DNA from: Rubritepida sp.
Lineage (GTDB): Bacteria > Pseudomonadota > Alphaproteobacteria > Acetobacterales > Acetobacteraceae
DNA: 38,933 nucleotides
Direction of reading: 5' to 3'
Assembly: GCA_028291455.1 (NCBI GenBank)
Contig: JAQGHY010000318.1
Span: 1-38,933 of the forward strand
Shown: piece by piece, positions 29,533 through 37,310 of the stretch
Layout of the letters: every line of letters begins with the position of its first letter
How positions within the stretch are numbered: the stretch's first letter is position 1
Program-made: the position numbers and the translations under genes
Notes under the pieces: model-generated
The model's database searches: none
The model's input: only the letters and a program-made list of their open reading frames with translations
Told to the model about the DNA's origin: nothing

Positions 29533-29548
29533 GGTAATCGCGATTACC
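29533..29548. promoter_or_regulatory. Perfect 16-bp palindrome, LacI-type operator candidate
   Basis: GGTAATCG (29533-29540) is followed immediately by its complement CGATTACC (29541-29548). The site is an even palindrome with a central CpG, the form typical of LacI-family operators, and the GGTAA/TTACC edges resemble sugar-acid regulator sites. It ends 35 bases before the ATG of the glycosidase. No LacI-family gene is in the window. Confidence 0.6.
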
Positions 29549-29583
29549 AGCCAGGCTAAGGGGATAAAGCCATCGCCACCTTC

Positions 29584-30879
29584 ATGTTCTGCACCGGCGT
29601 CGAGAACAGCATTCCCACCATCGACCACGGCCGGACCCGCATCGACCAGATGGAGAGCTGTGGCCATTACCGCTACTGGAAGGAGGATTTCCGCCTTGTC
29701 CAGGAAATGGGGCTGGAATACCTCCGGTACGGACCTCCCCTGCATAAGACCCTGCTCGGGCCCGGGCGATACGATTGGGAATTCACCGACCTCGCCTTTG
29801 CGGAGCTGAAGCGCCTCAACATCGTGCCGATCGTCGATCTCTGCCATTTCGGCGTCCCCGACTGGCTCGGCAACTTCCAGAACCCGGATTTCCCGGCCCA
29901 ATTCGAAACCTACGCCCGCGCCTTCGCCGAGCGCTTCCCCTGGGTGCAGCTTTACACACCGGTCAACGAGATGTTCGTCTGCGCGAGTTTCTCGGCGCGC
30001 TTCGGCTGGTGGAACGAGCAACTGACGAGTGACGAGGGCTTCGTGACGGCACTGAAGCACATCGTGAAGGCCAATGTGCTGGCGATGCGCACCATTCTTG
30101 AGGTGCGACCGGACGCCATCTTCGTGCAGAGCGAATCTTCGGAATATTTCCACGCCGAGAACCCCGCCGCGATCAAGCCGGCCGAGATCCTGAACTCGAT
30201 GCGCTTCCTCTCGCTCGACCTCAATTACGGGCGGCGCGTCGATTCCGAGATGTACGAATACCTGCTCGACAACGGCATGACGCGCGCCGAGTACCATTTC
30301 TTCCTGGAAAACCGGCTGAAACAGCACTGCATCCTAGGTAACGATTACTACATCACCAATGAGCATCGCGTAGCGGCGGATGGATCGAGCCGGGCTTCCG
30401 GCGAAATCTTCGGCTATGACGAGATCACCCGCCAGTATCATGACCGTTACCGCCTGCCGGTGATGCACACGGAAACCAATCTGGCGCAGGGGCCACTTGG
30501 CACCGAGGCGGTGGACTGGCTGTGGAAGCAGTGGGCGAACGTCCTGCGCGTGCGCAACAATGGCGTGCCGATCGTGGGATTCACCTGGTATTCCCTGACG
30601 GACCAGATCGACTGGGACACCGCCCTGCGCGAAAAAAACAACCACGTGAACCCGCTCGGCCTCTACGATCTGGACCGCAAGATCCGCCCCGTCGGCGAGG
30701 CCTATAAGAAGCTCATCGCCGATTGGCGGGACGTGCTGCCGACGCAGAGCATGTGCCTCACCGTGCCCGTGGTCATGCCCGACAAGGCCGGGGGCGAGCA
30801 TGCGCGCGACCAGCAGACCCGTGCCGAGCAGATGAACCGCGAGCTGGAGACGGGCCCAGCCGTGCAGGAGGGCGCGTGA
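29584..30879 (+). CDS. Glycoside hydrolase, family 1-like
   Basis: A 431-residue (beta/alpha)8 enzyme of the GH1 (beta-glucosidase) type. It opens with GVENSIPTIDHGRTRIDQMESCGHYRYWKEDFRLV, the GH1-like N-terminal motif. The acid/base glutamate is probably Glu129 in TPVNEMF, where classical GH1 has NEP. The nucleophile is probably Glu297 in MHTETN, where classical GH1 has TENG. FTWYSLTDQIDWDTAL is the late aglycone-side strand. There is no signal peptide, so it acts in the cytoplasm on an imported or internal glycoside. ATG 29584 is the first usable start after an in-frame TAA. A palindromic operator lies just upstream, and the stop overlaps the next gene's start (TGATG-like), so glycosidase and SDR form an operon. 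Substrate unknown. Confidence 0.82.
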   Translation: MFCTGVENSIPTIDHGRTRIDQMESCGHYRYWKEDFRLVQEMGLEYLRYGPPLHKTLLGPGRYDWEFTDLAFAELKRLNIVPIVDLCHFGVPDWLGNFQNPDFPAQFETYARAFAERFPWVQLYTPVNEMFVCASFSARFGWWNEQLTSDEGFVTALKHIVKANVLAMRTILEVRPDAIFVQSESSEYFHAENPAAIKPAEILNSMRFLSLDLNYGRRVDSEMYEYLLDNGMTRAEYHFFLENRLKQHCILGNDYYITNEHRVAADGSSRASGEIFGYDEITRQYHDRYRLPVMHTETNLAQGPLGTEAVDWLWKQWANVLRVRNNGVPIVGFTWYSLTDQIDWDTALREKNNHVNPLGLYDLDRKIRPVGEAYKKLIADWRDVLPTQSMCLTVPVVMPDKAGGEHARDQQTRAEQMNRELETGPAVQEGA

Positions 30880-31610
30880 TGCGCTTCGCTGGCAAGGTGG
30901 TCATCGTGACGGGCGGGGCGAGCGGCATCGGCGCGGCCATCGCCGGGCGTTTCGCGCAGGAGGGAGCCAGGCTGGTGATCGCAGGCCTGCACGCCGATGC
31001 GGCCGAGGCCGCCGCGGCGGCGCTGCCGGGCGCCGGTGCCATCGGCGTCGGTTGCGACGTCGGTGACGAGGTGCAGGTAGAGGCCTGCGTCGCGGCGACC
31101 ATCCGGGCCTTCGGGCGCCTCGACGTCATCGTGAACAATGCGGGGTTGATGACCTTCAAGACGCTCGCGGAATGGACGGGCGAGGACTGGCTGCAGGTGC
31201 TGCGGGTCGACCTGCTGGGAGCCGCCTTCTTCACCAAGCAGGCCTTCCTCCACATGGGCGAAGGCGGCGGAGCGATCGTCAATATCGCCAGCGTCCACGC
31301 GATCGCGACCAGCGCCAATGCCGCCCCCTATGCGGCGGCCAAGGCGGGGCTGCTCTCGCTGACCCGGACGACCTCCATCGAGGGACGTGACCGGAAAATC
31401 CGCGCCAATGCGGTGCTGCCGGGCGCCATCGACACGCCGATGCTGTGGGACAATCCCAACGTCAAATCCGGCGCCGAGACGGTCGACCGGCGCGATGTGG
31501 GCACGCCGGCGCAGATCGCCTCGGCGGTGGCCTTCCTTGCGAGCGAGGATGCGGGCTTCATCACCGGCACCACGCTGGCGGTGGACGGCGGGCGGCTGGC
31601 GAAGCTGTGA
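30879..31610 (+). CDS. Short-chain dehydrogenase/reductase (SDR)
   Basis: A 243-residue classical SDR. The NAD(P)-binding motif is TGGASGIG, the structural motif is VNNAGLM, the catalytic Ser lies in VNIASVHAIA and YxxxK is YAAAK. PGAIDTPML and the C-terminal GTTLAVDGG are standard. The start ATG 30879 shares its A with the glycosidase stop TGA, so translation is coupled; the two products presumably act in sequence, the SDR oxidising a hydroxyl of the released sugar or aglycone. After the first strand the loop (VIAGLHADA) has no Asp, so cofactor preference is uncertain. The pathway role is inferred only from position. Confidence 0.89.
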   Translation: MRFAGKVVIVTGGASGIGAAIAGRFAQEGARLVIAGLHADAAEAAAAALPGAGAIGVGCDVGDEVQVEACVAATIRAFGRLDVIVNNAGLMTFKTLAEWTGEDWLQVLRVDLLGAAFFTKQAFLHMGEGGGAIVNIASVHAIATSANAAPYAAAKAGLLSLTRTTSIEGRDRKIRANAVLPGAIDTPMLWDNPNVKSGAETVDRRDVGTPAQIASAVAFLASEDAGFITGTTLAVDGGRLAKL

Positions 31611-31629
31611 GGCTGCCGGCTCAGAAACC

Positions 31630-32493
31630 CTAGAGCTTTTGCGGATTGTCCACGAGGATGCGGCGGCGGGCCGCGTCGTCCGGCACCCAGTCGAACAGCC
31701 AGTCCAGCAGCAGCCCGTCATCCAACATCGCGGCCGGCGTCTCGAACTGCGTGTGCGGCCAGTCCGTGCCCCAGACGCAGCGGTCGCCCGCCACCTCCAC
31801 GAATCGTCGCGCAACCGGCGCCAGGTCCGCATAGGGCGGCGCACTGGAGCGATAGCCGCAAATCTTCACATGCGCACGGCCGCCTTCCAGCAGCCCCAGA
31901 ACCGCGGACAGCTCCGCCCCGTCCGGGCCATGTGCGGCGTTCACGCCGCCCATGTGATCCAGAACCAGCGGCACCGGAAGCGCGGCCAGCCGTGGAGCCA
32001 GCTCCCGCACCGCATCGGCCTTCATGTAGAGCTGGATGTGCCAGTCGAGATCGGCCACCCGCCGCGCCAGGCTTTCAAGCTGCTCGACCGGCGTGCCGTT
32101 GCCGCTGACGGCGTTGAAACGCACGCCCACCGCGCCCTGATCGGCGAGCTCGCGCAGCTCCATCGCGGGAGCGTTGTCGTCGATGACGACGACCGCGCGC
32201 GCCGTCTCCCGGCCGAACTGCGCGACGGCATCCATCGTCACGGCATTGTCGGTGCCATAGACGCTGGCCTGCACCACGACCCGCCGCGTGAGGCCGAGGG
32301 TGATTGCCATGTCGAGGTAGTGCGGGATGAGCGCGGGCGGCGGCGTATAGGGCCGCGAGGGGCTCATCGGAAAGCGGTCATAGGGGCCGAAGATGTGAAA
32401 ATGGCTGTCGCAACTGCCCACGGGCGCTCGCTGCCGCGGCGCGTTGGTCACGGTGTTCGCGGGGACGCAGGTATAGGTCAGGTCGGGTTCCAT
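31630..32493 (-). CDS. Amidohydrolase_2 family hydrolase (LigI/sugar-lactonase-like)
   Basis: A 287-residue TIM-barrel hydrolase of PF04909, similar to 2-pyrone-4,6-dicarboxylate lactonase (LigI) and the COG3618 sugar lactonases. Motifs in order: the HxH of CDSHFHIFGP, RRVVVQASVYGTDN, AVGVRFNAVSG, LVLDHMGGVN, and RCVWGTDWPHTQFE with the catalytic Asp. ATG 32493 is used; longer upstream frame has no family match. LigI-type enzymes open a lactone without needing a metal, so a lactone substrate fits the neighbouring dehydrogenases and SMP-30-type gene. It is convergent with the first SDR, 19 bases apart, and divergent from the second SDR. Which lactone it uses is not known. Confidence 0.85.
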   Translation of the reverse strand: MEPDLTYTCVPANTVTNAPRQRAPVGSCDSHFHIFGPYDRFPMSPSRPYTPPPALIPHYLDMAITLGLTRRVVVQASVYGTDNAVTMDAVAQFGRETARAVVVIDDNAPAMELRELADQGAVGVRFNAVSGNGTPVEQLESLARRVADLDWHIQLYMKADAVRELAPRLAALPVPLVLDHMGGVNAAHGPDGAELSAVLGLLEGGRAHVKICGYRSSAPPYADLAPVARRFVEVAGDRCVWGTDWPHTQFETPAAMLDDGLLLDWLFDWVPDDAARRRILVDNPQKL

Positions 32494-32660
32494 GGGCGCG
32501 AGATTGCGGGCATCGTACGGGCAGCGCAATCTTGCACTGCAACGAACTGGTCCGGTCCGGTCGCTCGTTCTGGAGCGGCTGGTGAGCCGGCCCGGCAACA
32601 AACAGCGAGGCGCGGATCGGCAAAGTTCCGTCCGCTCCGCCGCAACGGGGAGAATACGAC

Positions 32661-33413
32661 ATGAGCGGGAAAGTGGCAGTCGTCACGGGTGCCAGCACGG
32701 GCATCGGGCGCGCCGTGGGCCTCGGCCTGCTGAAGGCGGGCTATCGCGTGGCGCTGGCCGCACGGCGCCAGGATGCGCTGGACGAGACGGCCCAGATGGC
32801 GGGCGAGAATTCCGGCAATGCGCTGCCGATGGCGACCGATGTCGCCTCGCCGGAAAGCGTGGCGAAGCTCTTCGCTGCGGTGAAGGCGAAGTGGGGCCGC
32901 TGCGACCTGCTGTTCAACAATGCCGGCATGGGCGTGCAGGGCTTCCTGCTAGAGGACCTGCCGGTGGAGAAGTGGCTGGAGGTGGTGTCCGTGAACCTCA
33001 CCGGCTCGTTCCTCTGCGCACAGCAGGCCTTCCGCATGATGAAGGAGCAGTCGCCGCAGGGCGGACGCATCATCAACAACGGCTCGATATCGGCGCACAC
33101 GCCGCGGCCGGACAGCGTCGCCTATACGGCGACCAAGCACGCCATCACGGGCCTGACGAAGTCGCTGATCCTGGACGGGCGCAAGTACCACATCACGGCC
33201 GGGCAGATCGACATTGGCAATGCGGCGACGAACATGACGCAGCGCATGACGAAGGGCGTGAAGCAGGCCAACGGCGAGATGATCGTCGAGCCGACGATGG
33301 ACGTGCAGAACGTCGCCAATTCCATCGTCTTCATGGACAGCCTGACCCTGGATGCGAACATCCCGTTTCTGACGGTCAAGGCCTCGAAGATGCCATGGGA
33401 AGGCCGCGGCTGA
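32661..33413 (+). CDS. Short-chain dehydrogenase/reductase (SDR)
   Basis: A 250-residue classical [11 protein letters not shown] cofactor motif, ARRQDAL after the second strand (Arg-Arg favours NADP), [10 protein letters not shown], catalytic Ser in [12 protein letters not shown], and YTATK for the Tyr/Lys pair. The C-terminal portion ([35 protein letters not shown]) lacks the usual xxDGG ending, which sets it apart from the first SDR. GGGGAG lies about 8 bases before ATG 32661. It is divergent from the LigI-like hydrolase, sharing a 167-base control region, and convergent with the SMP-30-like gene over a shared terminator. Substrate unknown. Confidence 0.89.
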   Translation: MSGKVAVVTGASTGIGRAVGLGLLKAGYRVALAARRQDALDETAQMAGENSGNALPMATDVASPESVAKLFAAVKAKWGRCDLLFNNAGMGVQGFLLEDLPVEKWLEVVSVNLTGSFLCAQQAFRMMKEQSPQGGRIINNGSISAHTPRPDSVAYTATKHAITGLTKSLILDGRKYHITAGQIDIGNAATNMTQRMTKGVKQANGEMIVEPTMDVQNVANSIVFMDSLTLDANIPFLTVKASKMPWEGRG

Positions 33414-33421
33414 GGCGGTTC

Positions 33422-33448
33422 GCGAGAGGGCATTCCCTGCCCTCTCGC
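33422..33448. terminator. Shared bidirectional terminator hairpin
   Basis: GCGAGAGGGCA (33422-33432) is exactly complementary to 33438-33448 with a 5-base loop. It lies in the 43-base gap between the convergent SDR and SMP-30-like genes. An 11-bp GC-rich stem placed symmetrically between two stops fits a bidirectional terminator, though T-runs are poor on both strands. Confidence 0.65.
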
Positions 33449-33456
33449 ATTGGTTC

Positions 33457-34473
33457 TCAGCCCCCGGCGACGCCCTGCGTGTTCACGTAGAGCGCGTACA
33501 GCGACTTGCTAGCCGGCATGAAGAGCCGGTTGCGATGACGCCCTCCGAAGGCGAGGTTGGCGCAACGTTCGGGCAGCCGGATATGGCCGATTGGCGCCGC
33601 GTCCTTGTTCAGGATGCGCACGCCGTCCAGGTCCTCGCGCCCCATGCCCCAGCCGCACCAGAGATTGCCATCGACATCCACGCGGAAGCCGTCCGGCGTG
33701 TCGCCGTCCACGCATTGGAAGAAGACGCGCTGGTTGGAGAGCCGCCCCGTCGCGCCATCCACATCGAGGACGAGGATGCGGCGCGGATTGGCCGAGGCCT
33801 CGACCACATAGAGCCTGGATTCATCCGGTGAGAACGCCAGCCCGTTCGGCCGCCCGATCTCTCCGGTCGCGACCGTGATGGCACCGGTCTGGCCATCCAC
33901 GCGGTAGAGGTTGGTCGGCAGTTCCGGCTGCGCCATCTCGCCCTCGTAGAAGCCGAGGACGCCGAAGGGCGGATCTGTAAACCAGATGCTGCCATCCGAT
34001 TTCACCACCACGTCGTTCGGGCTGTTCAGCCGCTTGCCGTCGAAGCTGTCGGCAATGACGGTGATGCTGCCGTCCCACTCCGTGCGCGTGACGCGGCGCG
34101 TGAGGTGCTCGCAGGTGATGAGCCGCCCCTGGCGGTCGCGCGTATTGCCGTTGCTGTTGTTGGCGGGCTTGCGGAACTCGTCCACCTCGCCCGTCGTCTC
34201 GGACCAGCGAAGCATCCGGTTGTTCGGGATGTCCGACCAGATGAGGCAGCGCTGGTCACCGAACCAGGCGGGCCCCTCACCCCAGCGCGCCCCGGTCCAG
34301 AGCCGTTCCACGCTGGCCAGCAGCAGCCGGTAGCGGTTGAAGGACGGATCGAGCACCTGCACGGCGGGATCCGGATAGCGTTCGACGGGCTGGCTCAAGG
34401 CTTCGGCCGCCAGGCCGGGCGCAGCGAGCATCGCTCCGGCGGCCCATGACAGGCCGCGACGGGTAGCATCCAT
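33457..34473 (-). CDS. SMP-30/gluconolactonase-family protein, exported
   Basis: A 338-residue six-bladed beta-propeller of the SMP-30/gluconolactonase/LRE family. The first metal ligand is in RWGEGPAWFGD (Glu), followed by NSPNDVVVKSDGSIWFTDPPFGV (Asn), GRPNGLAFSPDESRLYVVEAS (Asn) and DTPDGFRVDVDGNLWCGWG (Asp), the four metal positions. The N-terminus, MDATRRGLSWAAGAMLAAPGLAAEALS, has a twin arginine before a hydrophobic stretch and an Ala-x-Ala cleavage site, so Tat or Sec export is likely. Enzymes of this family hydrolyse sugar lactones. With the two SDRs and the LigI-like hydrolase it suggests an oxidation-to-lactone-to-acid route, here with a periplasmic step. GGAGGAG precedes ATG 34473. 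Confidence 0.88.
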   Translation of the reverse strand: MDATRRGLSWAAGAMLAAPGLAAEALSQPVERYPDPAVQVLDPSFNRYRLLLASVERLWTGARWGEGPAWFGDQRCLIWSDIPNNRMLRWSETTGEVDEFRKPANNSNGNTRDRQGRLITCEHLTRRVTRTEWDGSITVIADSFDGKRLNSPNDVVVKSDGSIWFTDPPFGVLGFYEGEMAQPELPTNLYRVDGQTGAITVATGEIGRPNGLAFSPDESRLYVVEASANPRRILVLDVDGATGRLSNQRVFFQCVDGDTPDGFRVDVDGNLWCGWGMGREDLDGVRILNKDAAPIGHIRLPERCANLAFGGRHRNRLFMPASKSLYALYVNTQGVAGG

Positions 34474-34549
34474 GTTTGTCTCCTCCGATTTGGGCCGGCG
34501 GAACCAGCCGAAATCAGGCTAACATGGAGTTCACCCGCGAGGGGGTGGA

Positions 34550-35050
34550 TCACCCCTCCTCCTCTTCGAAGAGCCAGAGCTGACCGCTGGGTTGGCCGGG
34601 GCCGCCATGGTCGGTCATGCCCAGAAAGGCCGGGACCCGGCGGCGCTGCGCCTCGCTGAGAGAGGCGACGAAAGGCCGCGCGGCATCGACGAACTTCCGC
34701 AGCGCCTCACCGCGCGCCTGCTCGGCATCGGCGATCGCACCCAGCACGTCCAGGAAGTGCGCGGGCGGCTGTGCGACCTGGCGCCGATTGCGGCGTTCGA
34801 TGGCGCCGCGGCCGATATCGCGGATGGCGGCTTCGACGGGAGCCCAGAGGCGCTCCTGCTCGGGCGTCATCTCGATGACGGTGCGCAGCGCGGCTAGGCG
34901 GGCGTTCAGGACGGCCCGGCCATCGGCTTCCGTCCATTCAGGCGGCTGCGGCTGTGCCGTCGGGGTAACCGGAGCGGCGGTGTGCTGCGCGAAGGCGGCG
35001 GGAGAGGCCAGCAAGGCCGCCGCTACAAGCATCGGGGCGAGGAGCTTCAT
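34550..35050 (-). CDS. LTXXQ/Spy-like small periplasmic protein
   Basis: A 166-residue exported protein. The signal peptide is MKLLAPMLVAAALLASPAAFA, cut before QHTAAPV. The mature protein is mostly helical with the pattern IEMTPEQERLWAPVEAAIRDIG and later ASLSEAQRRRVPAFLGM, which resembles the LTXXQ motif of the Spy/CpxP periplasmic chaperone family. A Pro-rich spacer follows the signal peptide, and the C-terminus is acidic (LWLFEEEEG). Start ATG 35050 has GGAAG about 9 bases upstream. It lies 41 bases after the GCG_CRPN-like gene on the same strand; both are small exported proteins. Function unknown; envelope-stress chaperone is a family-level guess. Confidence 0.78.
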   Translation of the reverse strand: MKLLAPMLVAAALLASPAAFAQHTAAPVTPTAQPQPPEWTEADGRAVLNARLAALRTVIEMTPEQERLWAPVEAAIRDIGRGAIERRNRRQVAQPPAHFLDVLGAIADAEQARGEALRKFVDAARPFVASLSEAQRRRVPAFLGMTDHGGPGQPSGQLWLFEEEEG

Positions 35051-35091
35051 CTGATGTCTTCCGCTGTTCTGGCTTTTAGGGGGAAACGGGA

Positions 35092-35436
35092 TCATCTCCA
35101 GCCGCCACCAGGCAAGTTGCCGTGAAACGGCGTATCGCGGCAGTGGCCCCAGGGGCCCCGCCATGATCCGGGCGGGCATCCGTTGCCGCCATAATAGGCC
35201 GGGGGTGGGGCGTAGTAGCCCGGACCTGGACCGGTCCAGCCGCCGCCCGGCAGACGGCCTTCATAGGGTGTGTCGCGGCAGCCGCCCCACGGCCCGCGCC
35301 AGCGTCCCCAGCCGCAGCCCTGCGCGACCGGAGTGGCTGGGGATTGGTAAGCAAAACCAGGGTTGGCGGGCGCGGCACCAGCCGGCGCGGCCGCAAAGGC
35401 TCCCCCGGCAACCAGCACCAGCATAAGGTATTTCAC
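35092..35436 (-). CDS. GCG_CRPN-like small secreted Gly/Trp/Cys protein
   Basis: A 114-residue secreted protein of unknown function. The signal peptide is MKYLMLVLVAGGAFAAAPAGAA; the start is GTG 35436 with GGGAG 7 bases upstream. The mature part is extremely rich in Gly, Pro, Trp and Tyr. It holds two copies of a repeat, WRGPWGGCRDTPYEGRLPGG and, near the C-terminus, WRGPWGHCRDTPFHGNLPGG, each with a preceding Gly-Cys. This resembles the GCG_CRPN prefix-to-repeat domain found in methylobacteria and relatives. Four cysteines in all allow two disulfides. It precedes the LTXXQ-like gene in the same orientation. No function is known to me. Confidence 0.72.
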   Translation of the reverse strand: MKYLMLVLVAGGAFAAAPAGAAPANPGFAYQSPATPVAQGCGWGRWRGPWGGCRDTPYEGRLPGGGWTGPGPGYYAPPPAYYGGNGCPPGSWRGPWGHCRDTPFHGNLPGGGWR

Positions 35437-35504
35437 CGCGATCTCCCGCTTGACGACGCGGAGTTCAGGGCAATCGCCAGGACAGTGTCAACCTTCCAAA
35501 GAGC

Positions 35505-36308
35505 TCAGCGCCCCTTGAACACGCCCACGCGCTTCTCCAGCATGGCGTCGACAGCCTCCTTATGGTCCTCCGTCTCATGCGCGATGGCCTGGAAGGCGGC
35601 GGAGAGTTCGAGCAGCGAGGGCAACGACATGTTCTGCCCCTCGCGCAGCAGGCGCTTGGTCATGCGCAGCACCTGCGGCGGGTTCTTCGCCACGCGCGCG
35701 GCGAGCTCGCGCGCGGCGGACAACAGCTCGGCATGCGGCACCACGCGGGATACGAGGCGCGCGGCCAGCGCCTGGGCGGCATCCAGCGGGTCGCCGGTGA
35801 AGGACATCTCCGCGGCCATGGCGAGGCCGACCGCGCGGGGCAGCAGCCAGGCGCCGCCATCGCCGGGGACGATGCCGACGCGCACGAAGCTCTCGGCGAA
35901 GATGGCCTTCTCGCTGGCGATGCGCATGTCGCACATGCAGGCGAGGTCGAGGCCCGCGCCGATGGCCGCGCCGTTCACGGCGGCGATGGTCGGGACGTCC
36001 AGCTCCCACAGCGCGAGCGGGATGCGCTGGATGCCGCGGCGGTAGTTCTCGCGCATCACGGCGGGACTGTCCGCGGCCATGATGCCCTTGCGATCGCGCA
36101 TCCCTTTGAGGTCGCCGCCCGCGCAGAAGGCCGGGTCGGCGCCCGTCACGATGACGCAGCGCACGCTGTCGTCCCGGGCGATGCGCTTGCAGGCGGCCTC
36201 GACCTCGTCACAATCCGCGAAGCCGGAGATGGCGTTGCGGCGCTCGGGCGCATTGAGGGTGAGGGTGACGATCGGGCCGTCCTGTAGGATCAGCAGGAAG
36301 TCAGTCAT
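35505..36308 (-). CDS. Enoyl-CoA hydratase/isomerase family protein
   Basis: A 267-residue crotonase-fold enzyme that hydrates trans-2-enoyl-CoA in a beta-oxidation-like route. The oxyanion hole is formed by AFCAGGDLKGM and VNGAAIGAGLDLACMCD; the second catalytic region is ESFVRVGIVPGDGGAWLLPRAVG, where the two usual glutamates would lie: one position is Asp in PGDGG, the other is not a Glu, so a canonical hydratase mechanism is uncertain. The C-terminal helix trimerisation region is HETEDHKEAVDAMLEKR. ATG 36308 overlaps the stop of the upstream dehydrogenase subunit as ATGA. It is the last gene of the three-gene leftward operon. Confidence 0.9.
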   Translation of the reverse strand: MTDFLLILQDGPIVTLTLNAPERRNAISGFADCDEVEAACKRIARDDSVRCVIVTGADPAFCAGGDLKGMRDRKGIMAADSPAVMRENYRRGIQRIPLALWELDVPTIAAVNGAAIGAGLDLACMCDMRIASEKAIFAESFVRVGIVPGDGGAWLLPRAVGLAMAAEMSFTGDPLDAAQALAARLVSRVVPHAELLSAARELAARVAKNPPQVLRMTKRLLREGQNMSLPSLLELSAAFQAIAHETEDHKEAVDAMLEKRVGVFKGR

Positions 36309-37309
36309 GCGGTTGCTCCTTGAACGTCTCGGGCCGTGATGTCGGGCCATAGGTTGGGTCCGCCGCGGGCCAGAGCCGCACGGCCGATCTCCGCGGCCCA
36401 GAGGCGTTCGGTGCCGCCCTCCTCGCGCCACGACCAGAGGCGGCGGGTGAAGTGGTGCAGCTCGTGCTCTTCGGTGATGCCGATGGCGGCGAAGACCTGA
36501 TGCGCGGTGGCCGCGCCCATGGTCGCGGCCTCGCCAGCGACGATCTTGGCGCAGCCGATCTCGAATGCCGCGCCGGCCAGGCCCTGGGCATCGGCGGCAC
36601 GGGCGGCCTGGCTGACGGCAACACTCACGGCCGCGACCTCTCCGGCCATGGCAGCGAGCTGCTGTTGCACCGCCTGGAACTTGCCGATGGCGCGGCCGAA
36701 CTGCTTGCGCGTATTCGCCCAGTCCACGGTGAGGGCGAGGATGCGCTCCAGCGCGCCGGCGATCAGCGCGGACCGGATCAAGGCAAGGCCCAGCAATCCC
36801 GCACGCGGGCCGAATTCGTTGGGGAGCGTGCCGCGCGCGATCCGCCGCCCGGGCGCTACCATGTCGCGCGGTTCGCGGCCGATATTTTCCGCGGTCGTGA
36901 AGGCACCGGAGACATGCAGCGAGACGGCGTTGCCCTCGAGCACGACCAGGTTGGGCACGTGCCGGCCGAAGGGCACGGCGCAGCGTGCGAAGGCGAAGCC
37001 AAGCGGGCCTTCCGGTACCTCGATCCCGCCGCTGGCAAGCAGCGCCGCCCCGAGCATGGTCTCCGCGATCGGCGCGGGCGCACCGTGGCGGCCGAGCACC
37101 TGCCAGATCGCCGCCGCATCGCCCCAGGGGAGACCGACGCCCCCTGCATCCTCGGGAACGAGGGCGAGTGCCAGGCCCTGCGCTTCGAGGCCCGCCCAAA
37201 GCCCGGCCGGCCAATTGCCGGCCTCGACATCGCGCAGGAGGGACACGCCACCGCCGTCGCCGATGAGACGGTCCACCTGTTCGGTGAGGATTCCGCGCAG
37301 TTCGCTCAT
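36305..37309 (-). CDS. Acyl-CoA dehydrogenase-like subunit (C-terminal motif half)
   Basis: A 334-residue member of the acyl-CoA dehydrogenase superfamily. It keeps the C-terminal helical FAD contact RKQFGRAIGKFQAVQQQLA (residues 201-215 and on) and LWSWREEGGTERLW near the end. It lacks a recognisable SEPxAGSD block in the middle domain, and I see no catalytic glutamate at the expected place. The N-terminal helical domain is short. It starts one base after the partner gene's stop and its own stop overlaps the hydratase start, so the three are coupled. Such pairs are known from steroid-degrading actinobacteria (heterotetrameric ChsE-type enzymes). The substrate is not known. Confidence 0.86.
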   Translation of the reverse strand: MSELRGILTEQVDRLIGDGGGVSLLRDVEAGNWPAGLWAGLEAQGLALALVPEDAGGVGLPWGDAAAIWQVLGRHGAPAPIAETMLGAALLASGGIEVPEGPLGFAFARCAVPFGRHVPNLVVLEGNAVSLHVSGAFTTAENIGREPRDMVAPGRRIARGTLPNEFGPRAGLLGLALIRSALIAGALERILALTVDWANTRKQFGRAIGKFQAVQQQLAAMAGEVAAVSVAVSQAARAADAQGLAGAAFEIGCAKIVAGEAATMGAATAHQVFAAIGITEEHELHHFTRRLWSWREEGGTERLWAAEIGRAALARGGPNLWPDITARDVQGATA

Positions 37310-37310
37310 G

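Noticed and set aside
32532..32542. TTGCACTGCAA palindrome in the divergent region before the second SDR
   Set aside because: Only 5-bp arms, no matching promoter spacing, and no second copy; too weak to call an operator.
34488..34520. Imperfect inverted repeat (GATTT...AAATC) upstream of the SMP-30-like gene
   Set aside because: Arms have mismatches and no T-run; could be chance in a GC-rich leader.
36309..37214. Apparent N-terminal extension of the enoyl-CoA hydratase
   Set aside because: Out-of-frame reading of the acyl-CoA dehydrogenase subunit gene, Arg/Gly-rich without domains.
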